From Paenibacillus sinopodophylli (lineage in GTDB: Bacteria > Bacillota > Bacilli > Paenibacillales > Paenibacillaceae), in contig NZ_VDBO01000001.1 in the NCBI RefSeq assembly GCF_005930355.1, positions 1 to 64,000 of the forward strand: a stretch of DNA of 64,000 nt. Direction: 5' to 3'. The notes below the pieces were generated by a model that worked only from the letters and a program-made list of their open reading frames with translations, was not told the origin of the DNA and did not search any database. The position numbers were made by a program, and so were the translations under genes. Shown in pieces: positions 47,781 to 56,985 of this stretch (positions are counted from its first letter, which is position 1; the number at the start of each line of letters is the position of its first letter).

Positions 47781-48314
47781 TCACCAATTCGTTCCAGATA
47801 GTCGATCAATATACTTGGTCAGCATTTTGGCAATATCTTCAGGCTTTTGCTGATAACCATTAAGGCTCCATTGAAAAATAATTGCGCTAACCCCCCCAGA
47901 GATGAAATGATTTTGGTTGGGTTCCTTCAACTGGGCACCCAAATTTTCCACGATTACCTTCTGAATAATTGGAAGTAAAACTCTATTGAACTCCATATAA
48001 ATCTTCATAATCTGTTTGTTCTCATCATGCATGCGACATAGATCCAACATGATACTGTAGATATTGAACTCTGAAGAATGGTCATTCTTCTTGCTGATTT
48101 GCTGCAGCACTTGTTCGCACATCTCTTCGACGTATTCCGTTAGGATATCAAGTGGGATTGAATAATATTTATAGAAGGTTGTCCGGTTGATATCGGCCAT
48201 GCTGCATACTTGTGAAACGGTGATATCCTGTATGCCCTTCCATTCTATAAGAGACCAAAGGGCATTCCGAAGAGCTTGTTTGGTTTGGAGTATTTTTTTG
48301 TTCGTTTTTATCAT
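47781..48314 (-). CDS. TetR-family transcriptional regulator
   Basis: The protein has 177 residues. The N-terminal helix-turn-helix (about 20-58) is DITVSQVCSMADINRTTFYKYY, ideal for the family. The C-terminal part (ISGGVSAIIFQWSLNGYQQKPEDIAKMLTKYI) is the TetR_C_7/8-like ligand domain. ATG 48314 with GGAAGG upstream is preferred to TTG 48329. Its upstream region carries the palindrome TCAACAGGTGTTGA; the same palindromes precede the carboxylesterase operon at 42553, so it probably represses itself and that operon. The ligand may be an ester or aromatic acid (inference). Confidence 0.9.
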   Translation of the reverse strand: MIKTNKKILQTKQALRNALWSLIEWKGIQDITVSQVCSMADINRTTFYKYYSIPLDILTEYVEEMCEQVLQQISKKNDHSSEFNIYSIMLDLCRMHDENKQIMKIYMEFNRVLLPIIQKVIVENLGAQLKEPNQNHFISGGVSAIIFQWSLNGYQQKPEDIAKMLTKYIDRLSGTNW

Positions 48315-48330
48315 AGGAGTCCTTCCCAAG

Positions 48331-48441
48331 TCAACAACTTTTATGGATTTTGTATATTCAGTCCTACGTTTGTCGGCACTCTAACGATCATTGATAATCT
48401 TAAATTTACAATACTGAAATCTCGAAGTCAACAGGTGTTGA
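48331..48441 (-). promoter_or_regulatory. tetR promoter and operators
   Basis: A perfect palindrome TCAACA-GG-TGTTGA (48428-48441) overlaps the -35 box of a minus-strand promoter (TTGACT, 17 bases, TAAATT). A second, degenerate copy TCAACA-ACTTT-TATGGA is at 48331-48347. The region is homologous to 42370-42481; on the plus strand TTGATA at 48391 matches the esterase -35, but its -10 has decayed. Confidence 0.65.
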
Positions 48442-48564
48442 TTTGAAAGCGCGGCGATAGGAATCCCTTATAAAGCAGACAAGGGATGCATTTAACGGCA
48501 TGATACTTAAGATAAGGAATGTAAATTTGTTCAAGATGCTTGTTCATTTTTCCTGCTTGATAAA

Positions 48565-48631
48565 TAGTCGTGAAAGCAATATTAAATGAGTCGTTTAAGT
48601 GTTAGTCGTTCAATTATTAAATCGCTATGAT
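48565..48631 (+). promoter_or_regulatory. Class II direct-repeat promoter, site H (SBP-3/GH3/GH35/GH3 operon)
   Basis: AGTCG at 48566 and 48589 (23 apart), AAGTGTTAG eight bases on, -10 box TATGAT at 48626 (offset 37). The lipoprotein ATG is at 48668. Nothing else is recognised between 48442 and 48565. Confidence 0.78.
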
Positions 48632-48667
48632 AGATGTGAAACAACAAATATGATCAGGGGGTTGTCC

Positions 48668-50269
48668 ATGAGAAAGAAAACGAAGTTAGTCAGTATGGTG
48701 CTAGTTACAATCATGTTCATGGGTCTAATCAGTGCATGTTCGTTTACCAAAGACGAAGAAAGCCAATCATTGCCCGAAGCATCAACCAGTACTAATACGC
48801 CTGCTTCAAGCCAGGATGACATCACAAAAGATCCGTTTGAAATCGCAATCGCTATGCCGATATTTGGCCCTGTGCCAGAAGATATCCAATTGGTTCAAGA
48901 CGAAATCAGCAAAATAACGAAACAAAAAATTAATGCTACGGTCAAACTGCTTCCCATTAGCATCGGCGCGTATGTACAACAAATGAACCTGATGAACTCC
49001 AGCGGCGAGAAGCTGGATATGTATATTGCGTTGGGGCCTGCCTACAATATGGATGTGGCGTCAGGCAAATATATCGAGTTGGACGGCCTATTGGAGAAGT
49101 ACGGGCAAGATTTGAAATCTCAATTTGACCCTGCTTACCTGACAAGTGCGAGGATAAACGAAAAGCTCTATGGCGTACCTGCTCTAAAAGATTATACAAC
49201 TGGCGTTCCGGGAGTCGCCATGAGAAAAGATTTGGTGGAGAAGTATAAGATCGACTTAGCTTCCATTCAATCGTTGGACGATTTGGATCAAGTTTTCAAG
49301 ACAATAAAAGACAACGAGCCTAATATCACTCCGCTCGGTATTGGATTATCGGGACCTATGTATCAATATGTGTGGTATGACAAGCTAGGTGATAGTTTCG
49401 GTGTCTTGCCGAATTATGACAATGGCCTGAAAGTCGAGAACTTGTATGAGTCGCAGGAGTATACCGACACTTTAAATACGTTGCATCGTTGGTTTAAAGC
49501 CGGTTATATCAACAAAGACGCAGCGACCAATATGAATAATCCCGGGGATATGATTAAAGCCAACAAAACATTTGCTTTCTTCATGGGAAATAAGCCGGAT
49601 GCGTTGGAAGGAAATATTCGATCGATCGGCAAAGACTTAGTATTTGCTCCAGTCAAACAAGGTGATTATTCGACTACCAGTGATATTTTATTTGCAATGT
49701 GGGGCATTTCTGCTAATTCTGCTAACCCGGAAAGAACGATGATGTTCATGAACCTGCTTTACTCCGATCCGACTATCGCTAACCTTATGTTGTATGGTGT
49801 TGAAGGGAAGCACTATGTAAAAGTATCGAGTACCAGTATTGATTATCCGAGTGGCATAAATGCAGCAACGGTTGGCTATACCAATTACTTTTGGGTTGTG
49901 GGAAATCCGTTTATTACCTTCACGTTTGAAGGCCAACCTGTTGATCATTGGGTGCAAATCAAACAGACGAACACTGATGCAATCAAATCCAAAGCCCTTG
50001 GCTTCTCGTTCAATTCGGATCCGGTTAAGACCGAGATTACGGCACTGAATAATGTATTAACCCAGTTTGCGAAAATTCTAGAATCGGGAACAGTCGCTCC
50101 AGCCGATAAGATTGAAGAATTTAATACGAAGCTGAAAGCTGCTGGAATTGAAAAAGTCATTGCCGAGAAGCAGAAGCAGCTCGATGAGTGGGCAGCTTCC
50201 GATAAAAGTCTTGAATGTGTTATTGAATTAGTCGTCAAACCGTTAGTTGGTCCGATCATCACCCTTTAA
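48668..50269 (+). CDS. ABC importer solute-binding lipoprotein (DUF3502 type), SBP-3, without own permeases
   Basis: The protein has 533 residues. The signal peptide ends in GLISAC with lipidated Cys24. The DUF3502 C-terminus (SDPVKTEITALNNVLTQFAKIL... to QKQLDEW) is as in SBP-1, followed by about 22 extra hydrophobic residues (CVIELVVKPLVGPIITL) absent from SBP-1, perhaps a frameshifted or extended end. An open frame begins at 48599 but ATG 48668 starts the signal peptide. No permease follows; the next genes are glycosidases. It may hand its ligand to the permeases at 15854/16826, which serve the similar SBP-1 (inference). Confidence 0.92.
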   Translation: MRKKTKLVSMVLVTIMFMGLISACSFTKDEESQSLPEASTSTNTPASSQDDITKDPFEIAIAMPIFGPVPEDIQLVQDEISKITKQKINATVKLLPISIGAYVQQMNLMNSSGEKLDMYIALGPAYNMDVASGKYIELDGLLEKYGQDLKSQFDPAYLTSARINEKLYGVPALKDYTTGVPGVAMRKDLVEKYKIDLASIQSLDDLDQVFKTIKDNEPNITPLGIGLSGPMYQYVWYDKLGDSFGVLPNYDNGLKVENLYESQEYTDTLNTLHRWFKAGYINKDAATNMNNPGDMIKANKTFAFFMGNKPDALEGNIRSIGKDLVFAPVKQGDYSTTSDILFAMWGISANSANPERTMMFMNLLYSDPTIANLMLYGVEGKHYVKVSSTSIDYPSGINAATVGYTNYFWVVGNPFITFTFEGQPVDHWVQIKQTNTDAIKSKALGFSFNSDPVKTEITALNNVLTQFAKILESGTVAPADKIEEFNTKLKAAGIEKVIAEKQKQLDEWAASDKSLECVIELVVKPLVGPIITL

Positions 50270-50303
50270 GATAGGATTAACGACAGATAAAGGAGACGAC
50301 GCG

Positions 50304-52829
50304 ATGATTGGCATATGGCATGCTTTCGTGAACCTGAATGGTTCTAAGATTAAATATCTTTTTCTAGTAGAAAAGATCGAAGGATATAGATTGACGATCA
50401 ATACGGAACCGATGCCTTCTTTTATTCTCCCGATGCAGGCAACAGCGGAGGGGAATTGGCTTGAGGCGACCGGTCGCTCCAGTTACTCTAACGATCCGGT
50501 AAAGGTAAAGCTGAAGTTCGGAGACACCCAATTCGCCGGTACGATCACGATGCCGTTTATTGGTGAGCTGCAGCTTAGCGGCGGTCAAGGTAGGGGGGCT
50601 TCCCTTGCAGAAGAACTTATTCCGAAGGTCAAGCCCTACCGGAAAGCGGACGTGAGCGCACGTTTGGACGAAGAGATTCGTCAGGAGGTCGACAAACTAC
50701 TTGCACGGATGACTATTACGGACAAAATCGGTCAAATGAGCCAGATCGGGGCTTCCGACTTTTCCTTCGGGGCTGATGTCGATGCAGAGCCGCCCGAACA
50801 GATGGTTGCCTCGGGCAAAGCCGGTTCGGCACTAGGTGCCTTCGACAGCAATCGGGTATTCGACTTGCAGAAGATCGCGGTCGAGCAATCGCCGCTTGGA
50901 ATTCCGCTTATGTTCAATGCGGACGTGATCCACGGATTCCAGACGATCTTCCCTGTTCCACTTGCGTGGTCATGCAGTTGGGACTTGGAAGGGATTAAGC
51001 AAGCGTGCGTCATCGCGGCCAAGGAAGCGGCGGTTTCCGGCACGACCTACAACCACGGTCCGATGGTCGACATTACTCGTGATCCGAGATGGGGAAGGGT
51101 AGTTGAAGGAGCGGGCGAGGATCCATACTTGGGAGCGCTCATTGCCAAAGCACAGGTGGAGGGCTATCAGGGCGACAGCTTATTCGACAGAGAAACGATT
51201 ATTGCCTGCTTGAAGCATTTTATCGCGTATGGGGCGGCAGAAGGCGGCCGAGATTATAACACGGTCGATATTTCAGAAGGAACGCTTCGGAATGTTTTTC
51301 TTCCTCCTTTCAAAGCCGGAATTGAAGCGGGTGCGGGCTCTGTCATGAACGCGTTCAACACTTATCAGGGCGTTCCGGTTGCAGGAAGCGAATATTTACT
51401 GAAGGAGCTCCTGCGGAATGAGCTTGATTTCGATGGTATGCTCATTTCCGATTATGGGGCAATCGAGGAAATCTTTATTCACGGAGCGTCTAAGGACAGT
51501 GAAGAAGCGGCTAAGCTAGCCTTGGACGCCACAATGGATATGGAAATGGTCACCAGCTTATTCGCTAAATATTTGCCAAGTCTCATCGAAAAAGGCGTCG
51601 TGAAGGAAGAACAGCTAGATGATGCGGTGCGGCGTATTTTAACTTACAAATACAAGATCGGTATAATGGACGATCCGTTTCGGTACGTGCAGCCTGAGAA
51701 GGAGATCGAATACCACTATAGCAAAGAACATTTGGAAGCAAGTCGTGATCTCGCTCGCAAGTCGATTGTCCTTCTTAAGAATGATGGCATTCTGCCTCTT
51801 CGGAATGACGGGACCAAAATCGCACTAATCGGACCTTTCGCCACTAGCAGAGATTTGGTTGGTCCTTGGCAGTTCTCCCGTTATGGCATGGAGACGGTTA
51901 CGCTCAAGGAAGGGCTGGAAGGAAAAGGTATCGACGAGCAGCAGTTGTTCATTGCTTCGGGCTGTGAAGTCAACGAAGAGATTGATGGCGGGCTTCACCA
52001 TGCGATCGAAATGGCAAGCCAAGCCGACATCGTAGTGTTGGCGTTAGGCGAGGACAGCAATATGTCAGGCGAAGCTGCATCGCGGGCGGATATTTCCCTT
52101 CCACTTGTGCAGCAACGTCTCGCTGAGGAGATCGTCAAGCTGGGTAAGCCGACCGTGCTTGTTCTGACCAACGGCCGACCGCTCGTGCTAGATTGGTTCG
52201 AGCAGCATGTGGATGCAATTGTTGAGACGTGGTTCTTGGGTTCGCAAGCAGGACATGCAATCGCTGACGTATTATTAGGCGCTTACAATCCCTCTGGCAA
52301 ACTGACGATGAGTTTCCCGCGACATGCAGGCCAGGTACCCATATATTACAATGCATTCAATACAGGTCGTCCTGTTACGCCTGATAACATGCACTCCAAG
52401 TATATTTCTAAGTATATAGACTGCCCGAACGAGCCGTTATATCCGTTCGGCTACGGGCTAAGTTATACATCATTCGATTATTCAGATCTGCGCCTGGATC
52501 AAGCGACACTGAAGCGATCCGATTCGTTGAATGCCAATATAACAGTTACGAATACTGGTAAATACGAGGGTGAGGAAACGGTCCAGTTATATATCAGGGA
52601 TTTGTATGGCAGTGTAGTACGTCCAGTAAAAGAACTTAAAGGCTTTCAGAAAATTCATCTACAGCCAGGTGAAAGCCAGTCGGTCACATTTCAGATTAAG
52701 GAAGATGACTTAAAGTACTATTCGAAAAATCACAGCTTTGAGGCGGAACTTGGCTCGTTCCTTCTGTTTATAGGACCTCATTCAGAGGATCTGCAAGAGG
52801 TGGCCTTTGAACTTGTGGATGAAAATTGA
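50304..52829 (+). CDS. Glycoside hydrolase family 3, BglX-like, with an extra N-terminal beta domain
   Basis: The protein has 841 residues from ATG 50304 (AAAGGAG 8 bases upstream). The GH3 part starts near residue 120 and shows DPRWGR, KHFIAYGAAEGGRDYN, nucleophile Asp383 in LISDYGAI, the second domain (GEDSNMSGEAASRAD) and a C-terminal fibronectin-III-like domain. It is the same branch as the enzyme at 17787 but carries about 100 extra residues in front (MIGIWHAFVNLNGSK... to GELQLSGG), rich in beta strands and not recognised; lipocalin-like or carbohydrate-binding roles are possible. It follows SBP-3 by 34 bases. No signal peptide. Confidence 0.92.
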   Translation: MIGIWHAFVNLNGSKIKYLFLVEKIEGYRLTINTEPMPSFILPMQATAEGNWLEATGRSSYSNDPVKVKLKFGDTQFAGTITMPFIGELQLSGGQGRGASLAEELIPKVKPYRKADVSARLDEEIRQEVDKLLARMTITDKIGQMSQIGASDFSFGADVDAEPPEQMVASGKAGSALGAFDSNRVFDLQKIAVEQSPLGIPLMFNADVIHGFQTIFPVPLAWSCSWDLEGIKQACVIAAKEAAVSGTTYNHGPMVDITRDPRWGRVVEGAGEDPYLGALIAKAQVEGYQGDSLFDRETIIACLKHFIAYGAAEGGRDYNTVDISEGTLRNVFLPPFKAGIEAGAGSVMNAFNTYQGVPVAGSEYLLKELLRNELDFDGMLISDYGAIEEIFIHGASKDSEEAAKLALDATMDMEMVTSLFAKYLPSLIEKGVVKEEQLDDAVRRILTYKYKIGIMDDPFRYVQPEKEIEYHYSKEHLEASRDLARKSIVLLKNDGILPLRNDGTKIALIGPFATSRDLVGPWQFSRYGMETVTLKEGLEGKGIDEQQLFIASGCEVNEEIDGGLHHAIEMASQADIVVLALGEDSNMSGEAASRADISLPLVQQRLAEEIVKLGKPTVLVLTNGRPLVLDWFEQHVDAIVETWFLGSQAGHAIADVLLGAYNPSGKLTMSFPRHAGQVPIYYNAFNTGRPVTPDNMHSKYISKYIDCPNEPLYPFGYGLSYTSFDYSDLRLDQATLKRSDSLNANITVTNTGKYEGEETVQLYIRDLYGSVVRPVKELKGFQKIHLQPGESQSVTFQIKEDDLKYYSKNHSFEAELGSFLLFIGPHSEDLQEVAFELVDEN

Positions 52830-52897
52830 TTAGTGGTGTCATTTGTCTGAAACTCGTTAGTTAAACTTACAGAAATACTTCTAAAGGAGAGATTTGT

Positions 52898-54445
52898 ATG
52901 ACATTGCCGCAATTGTTGAAAGAAGATGGAGTCTATAACCTTTATGTTGATGGTAAACCCTATATTGCTTTATCGGGTGAGATTCATAATTCCAGCTCCT
53001 CCAATCTGAACTACATGAAAGAAAAGGTATGGCCTAATCTCAGAGGCTTACATTTAAATACGGTAATCTTGCCTGTATATTGGGAATTAATTGAACCAGA
53101 ACAAGGGAAATTTGATTTTCACTTGCTGGATGGCATTGTCCAACAAGCTCGGGAAGAAAATGTGCGTTTGGTACTGTTGTGGTTCGGATTATGGAAAAAC
53201 GGGATATCTAGTTACGTTCCAGGATGGGTTAAGAAAGATTTTAAAACCTATTTCCGAGCTGTATATAAAAATAATGAACCTTCTGACACGATCTCACCTT
53301 TGTGCGAAAGTGCGATAGAAGCTGACGCGACTGCTTTCTTACAGCTTATGACTCATTTGAAAGAGATAGACGGAGATCAGCATACGGTCATCATGGTACA
53401 AGTAGAGAATGAAATCGGTTTTCTCGGTAGTGATCGGGATTATTCTGACCATGCGAATAAAGCATTCGATCTTCCGATCCCAGCAGAAGTTGAATCTCTA
53501 TACAGCACTAGCGGCACATGGGCGGAAGCATTCTCGCAAAACGCTGCGGAATACTTTATGGCGTATCATTATGCAAGAGCGATCGAACGAATTGCAAACG
53601 CAGGTTCCGCGGTTTACCCTTTGCCGCTATTTGTTAACGCATGGTTGGAGCAATTTCCTTGGAGTCCAGGTTCGTACCCGAGCGGGGGGCCGATTGCGAA
53701 GGTAATGAAGCTGTGGAAGGCAGCGGCACCGACCATATGTTTGTATGCTCCGGATATCTATTTGCCTAATTTCGCTGAGGTGTGTGAGGAATATACAGCA
53801 AACAATGACAACCCGCTATTCATACCCGAAGCTAGAAGGGATATTGCATCGGCTACGAATGTTTTTTATGCCATTGGAAAGCATGATGCGCTCTGTTTTG
53901 CACCTTTCGGAATTGAAGATTTTCTTGCTCCGCCTTCGGATGACGGTGGTGGTGGAATCGACTTTAGCCTGCTGATGACTCTTAATATAGATTTTTCGGC
54001 CTTTATGCTAAATGGTACAGGCCCTTATCTTGCACGCAGTTATGAATTGCTAGGAAATATGCTTGGCGTTATACAACAGTACCGCGGAACAGGGAAAATG
54101 ACGGGATTTCTACAAAATCATGACCAAGGGTGCATCTTATCCTTATCGAAATACGATTTGAAAGTAACCTATACACGTCAGCAAGAAGGTAAACCCATTT
54201 CCGGGGGACTCCTGATTGAGGTCTCGGATCATGAATTTATATTTGCTGGAATCGGATTTTCAGTTGAGTTTCTGCCTAAAGACGGAGAATTAGGCAAGGT
54301 AGGCTTTATTCGGATTGAGGAAGGAACATATTTGAAGGACGAATGGGTACGCGGCCGAGTGCTTAACGGCGACGAAGCCGCCTACAAGTTGAGTATTGGG
54401 AGTAATCCCGCAGTATTGCGAGTGGAGCCGTATCAATACCGATAG
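52898..54445 (+). CDS. GH35-like beta-galactosidase with DUF5597-type C-terminus
   Basis: The protein has 515 residues. The N-terminal barrel resembles GH35/GH42: SGEIHNSSSSNLNYMKEKVWPNLRGLHLNTV, acid/base Glu172 in VQVENEIG and probable nucleophile Glu311 in FIPEARRD. The C-terminal ~150 residues fit the DUF5597 domain seen in GH35-like enzymes of plant-cell-wall degraders. Beta-galactosidase activity is the family expectation. It lies between two GH3 genes in the operon of site H. AAAGGAGAG precedes the ATG. No signal peptide. Confidence 0.88.
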   Translation: MTLPQLLKEDGVYNLYVDGKPYIALSGEIHNSSSSNLNYMKEKVWPNLRGLHLNTVILPVYWELIEPEQGKFDFHLLDGIVQQAREENVRLVLLWFGLWKNGISSYVPGWVKKDFKTYFRAVYKNNEPSDTISPLCESAIEADATAFLQLMTHLKEIDGDQHTVIMVQVENEIGFLGSDRDYSDHANKAFDLPIPAEVESLYSTSGTWAEAFSQNAAEYFMAYHYARAIERIANAGSAVYPLPLFVNAWLEQFPWSPGSYPSGGPIAKVMKLWKAAAPTICLYAPDIYLPNFAEVCEEYTANNDNPLFIPEARRDIASATNVFYAIGKHDALCFAPFGIEDFLAPPSDDGGGGIDFSLLMTLNIDFSAFMLNGTGPYLARSYELLGNMLGVIQQYRGTGKMTGFLQNHDQGCILSLSKYDLKVTYTRQQEGKPISGGLLIEVSDHEFIFAGIGFSVEFLPKDGELGKVGFIRIEEGTYLKDEWVRGRVLNGDEAAYKLSIGSNPAVLRVEPYQYR

Positions 54446-54482
54446 TGGACCGACGTAAGTCTAATTCAGGAGGAGAACAAAC

Positions 54483-56747
54483 ATGAAGAGAAACATCGAG
54501 CAATTGGTTACACAAATGACATTGGAAGAGAAAGCAGGTCTTTGCTCCGGCTTAAACTTCTGGCAGACAAAGCCGATTGAAAGGCTTGGAATCCCGTCCA
54601 TCATGATGACGGATGGACCTCATGGACTCCGTAAACAGGAAGGGCCAGCGGATCACTTAGGATTGCATGGCAGTATACCTTCTACCTGCTTTCCGTCCGC
54701 AGCAGGGCTTGCATGCTCTTGGGACGTGTCGCTCACACATAAAGTAGGCGTTGCACTAGGCGAGGAGTGTCAAGCGGAAGATATCTCGATTCTGCTTGGA
54801 CCGGGTGCCAATATGAAACGTTCGCCGCTGTGCGGCAGGAACTTTGAATACTTCTCCGAAGATCCTTTCCTCTCCAGCGAGATGGCAGCCGGCCATATTG
54901 AGGGGGTACAAAGCCAAGGCGTGGGAACGTCACTTAAGCATTTTGCAGTTAACAATCAAGAGCATCGCCGGATGTCGGTCAGCTCGGAGGTGGACGAGCG
55001 CTCGCTGCGGGAAATCTATTTGGCGAGCTTCGAAGGTGCAGTAAAGAAGGCGCAGCCTTGGACCGTAATGAGCTCTTATAATAAAGTGAACGGTGTTTAC
55101 GCTTCAGAAAACCGCCGATTGTTAACTGACATTTTGAAGGAAGAATGGGGTCATGAAGGATTCGTCGTTTCCGATTGGGGCGCTGTCAACGAGCGTGTTC
55201 AGGGGCTTGCAGCAGGATTAGAGCTCGAGATGCCATCCAGCAATGGCAAAGGGGATGGTAAAATCGTCGAGGCGGTGCGTAATGGCTCTCTGGCAGAAGA
55301 GGCACTCAATCGAGCTGTGGAGCGTTTGTTGACGGTTATCTTCAAAGCCGTTGACAATAACAAACCGAATGCGACATACAGTGTGGAGGAGCATCACCGT
55401 CTGGCTCGGGAAGTGGCGAGTGAGAGTATGGTGCTGCTTAAGAATGAAGAACGGATTTTGCCGCTTAAGAAGGAAGGACGCATCGCGGTCATTGGTGAGC
55501 TCGCGAAAGCCCCACGCTATCAGGGTGGCGGCAGCTCTCACGTAAATCCAACCAAGCTGGACGATATCGCCGAGGAGATTAAGAAGTCGGCAGGCGGCAA
55601 TGCATCAATTGCATACGTGCAAGGATACGAGATAGCGAGCGATGAAATAAATGAGCAATTGGAAGCAGAAGCAGTACGCACTGCTCAAGAATCCGACATC
55701 GCTGTATTGTTCATCGGATTGCCGGATCGTTATGAGTCGGAGGGTTATGATCGTACACACTTGCGCATTCCAGCCAATCAGATTCATCTGATCGAAGCTG
55801 TTACTGCTGTGAATCCGCGTGTTGTCGTCGTGCTGAGCAACGGATCTCCTATCGAGATGCCGTGGCTCGGAAAGGTCAAAGGGCTGCTGGAAGCGTATTT
55901 AGGCGGTCAAGCACTTGGCGGGGCTATCGCCGACTTGTTATTCGGCGATGTCAGCCCATCCGGCAAACTTGCAGAGACCTTCCCGATGCAATTGGAACAT
56001 AACCCGTCACACCTGAATTTTCCTGGTGAAGGCGACAGGGTAGAATACAAAGAAGGTTTGTTTATCGGCTATCGCTACTATGACATGAAGAAGATTAAAC
56101 CTCTCTTCCCATTTGGCTTCGGCTTAAGCTACACGAGCTTCGAATACGCTGACCTTACGGTTAGCAACAAAACGTTAAAAGATACTGATTCAGTCGAGGT
56201 TACGCTCCGGGTGATGAACACAGGCGATGTGGCTGGCAAAGAGATTGTTCAGCTGTACGTACAGGATGTGACGAGCAGCGTCATTCGTCCAGATAAAGAA
56301 TTAAAAGGATTTGTTAAGGTGGAGCTGTTGCCAGGTGAAGCCAAGACCGTGACCTTTACACTTGGGAAGCGTGCTTTTGCCTACTATAACGTGCAAATAA
56401 AGGACTGGCATGTTGAAACAGGTGAGTTCAATCTTATGATCGGCAAATCCTCCGAGGACATTATTTTGACAGAATCCGTAACCGTAGACTCTACGATTGC
56501 TCTTCCTAAAAACTTCACAAGAAATTCGACGATGGGCGATTTGTTGGTAGATCCAGAAGCAGCTTCGATTGTACAGGCGCTTCTTAAAAGCAAGCCAAGC
56601 AGCGAAATCGACGAGAATGCGTTTAGCTCGGAAATGCTTCAGGCTATGATGAATGCTGTTCCTTTGCACGCTTTGCTCAATTTCAGCGGAGCAGACTTTA
56701 CTGAAGAAATGCTGGAGGATATGCTCAAGAAGTTGAATGCAGGTTAG
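54483..56747 (+). CDS. Glycoside hydrolase family 3, LTDGPHG type, copy 3
   Basis: The protein has 754 residues, colinear with copies at 21725 and 45398: [38 protein letters not shown], nucleophile Asp231 in [20 protein letters not shown], fibronectin-III-like domain, and the extra tail starting [10 protein letters not shown]. It shares the DHLGL(N/H)G loop with copy 1, making it closer to copy 1 than to copy 2 there. AGGAGGAG precedes the ATG. Last gene of the operon from site H, followed by a terminator. No signal peptide. Confidence 0.93.
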   Translation: MKRNIEQLVTQMTLEEKAGLCSGLNFWQTKPIERLGIPSIMMTDGPHGLRKQEGPADHLGLHGSIPSTCFPSAAGLACSWDVSLTHKVGVALGEECQAEDISILLGPGANMKRSPLCGRNFEYFSEDPFLSSEMAAGHIEGVQSQGVGTSLKHFAVNNQEHRRMSVSSEVDERSLREIYLASFEGAVKKAQPWTVMSSYNKVNGVYASENRRLLTDILKEEWGHEGFVVSDWGAVNERVQGLAAGLELEMPSSNGKGDGKIVEAVRNGSLAEEALNRAVERLLTVIFKAVDNNKPNATYSVEEHHRLAREVASESMVLLKNEERILPLKKEGRIAVIGELAKAPRYQGGGSSHVNPTKLDDIAEEIKKSAGGNASIAYVQGYEIASDEINEQLEAEAVRTAQESDIAVLFIGLPDRYESEGYDRTHLRIPANQIHLIEAVTAVNPRVVVVLSNGSPIEMPWLGKVKGLLEAYLGGQALGGAIADLLFGDVSPSGKLAETFPMQLEHNPSHLNFPGEGDRVEYKEGLFIGYRYYDMKKIKPLFPFGFGLSYTSFEYADLTVSNKTLKDTDSVEVTLRVMNTGDVAGKEIVQLYVQDVTSSVIRPDKELKGFVKVELLPGEAKTVTFTLGKRAFAYYNVQIKDWHVETGEFNLMIGKSSEDIILTESVTVDSTIALPKNFTRNSTMGDLLVDPEAASIVQALLKSKPSSEIDENAFSSEMLQAMMNAVPLHALLNFSGADFTEEMLEDMLKKLNAG

Positions 56748-56775
56748 ATCTTTGACACCATAACAAATGGCAGTG

Positions 56776-56813
56776 CACGCACCTTAATCCGAATGGATGG
56801 GTGCGTTTTTTTT
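56776..56813 (+). terminator. Terminator after GH3 copy 3
   Basis: ACGCACC / GGGTGCGT stem with an inner ATCC-GAAT-GGAT stem, followed by eight T. Confidence 0.88.
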
Positions 56814-56821
56814 AGAATAAG

Positions 56822-56888
56822 AAGTCGTCAAAACGTCATTAAAGAAGTCGTTAAATCGTTAGAGAGCTATGGAAGCTTACCTTATCAT
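56822..56888 (+). promoter_or_regulatory. Class II direct-repeat promoter, site I (marR / ABC exporter operon)
   Basis: AGTCG at 56823 and 56846 (23 apart), AATCGTTAG eight bases on, -10 box TATCAT at 56883 (offset 37). The marR ATG is 94 bases beyond the -10 box. No glycosidase follows directly, so this places the exporter in the sugar regulon. Confidence 0.72.
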
Positions 56889-56940
56889 TATGCTTATGGG
56901 AAGAACATATAAAAGCTGAGAATGGAGGTGTGAGCTTAGG

Positions 56941-56985
56941 ATGACTTCGCGACTACAGAATGTGCAAAAGGGGTTGATGCCATGA
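56941..56985 (+). CDS. Possible 14-residue leader peptide coupled to marR
   Basis: ATG 56941 reads MTSRLQNVQKGLMP and stops at TGA 56983-56985, which overlaps the marR ATG (ATGA). GGAGGTG lies about 10 bases before it. Such an overlap would couple translation of marR to the leader. It may be chance. Confidence 0.3.
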   Translation: MTSRLQNVQKGLMP

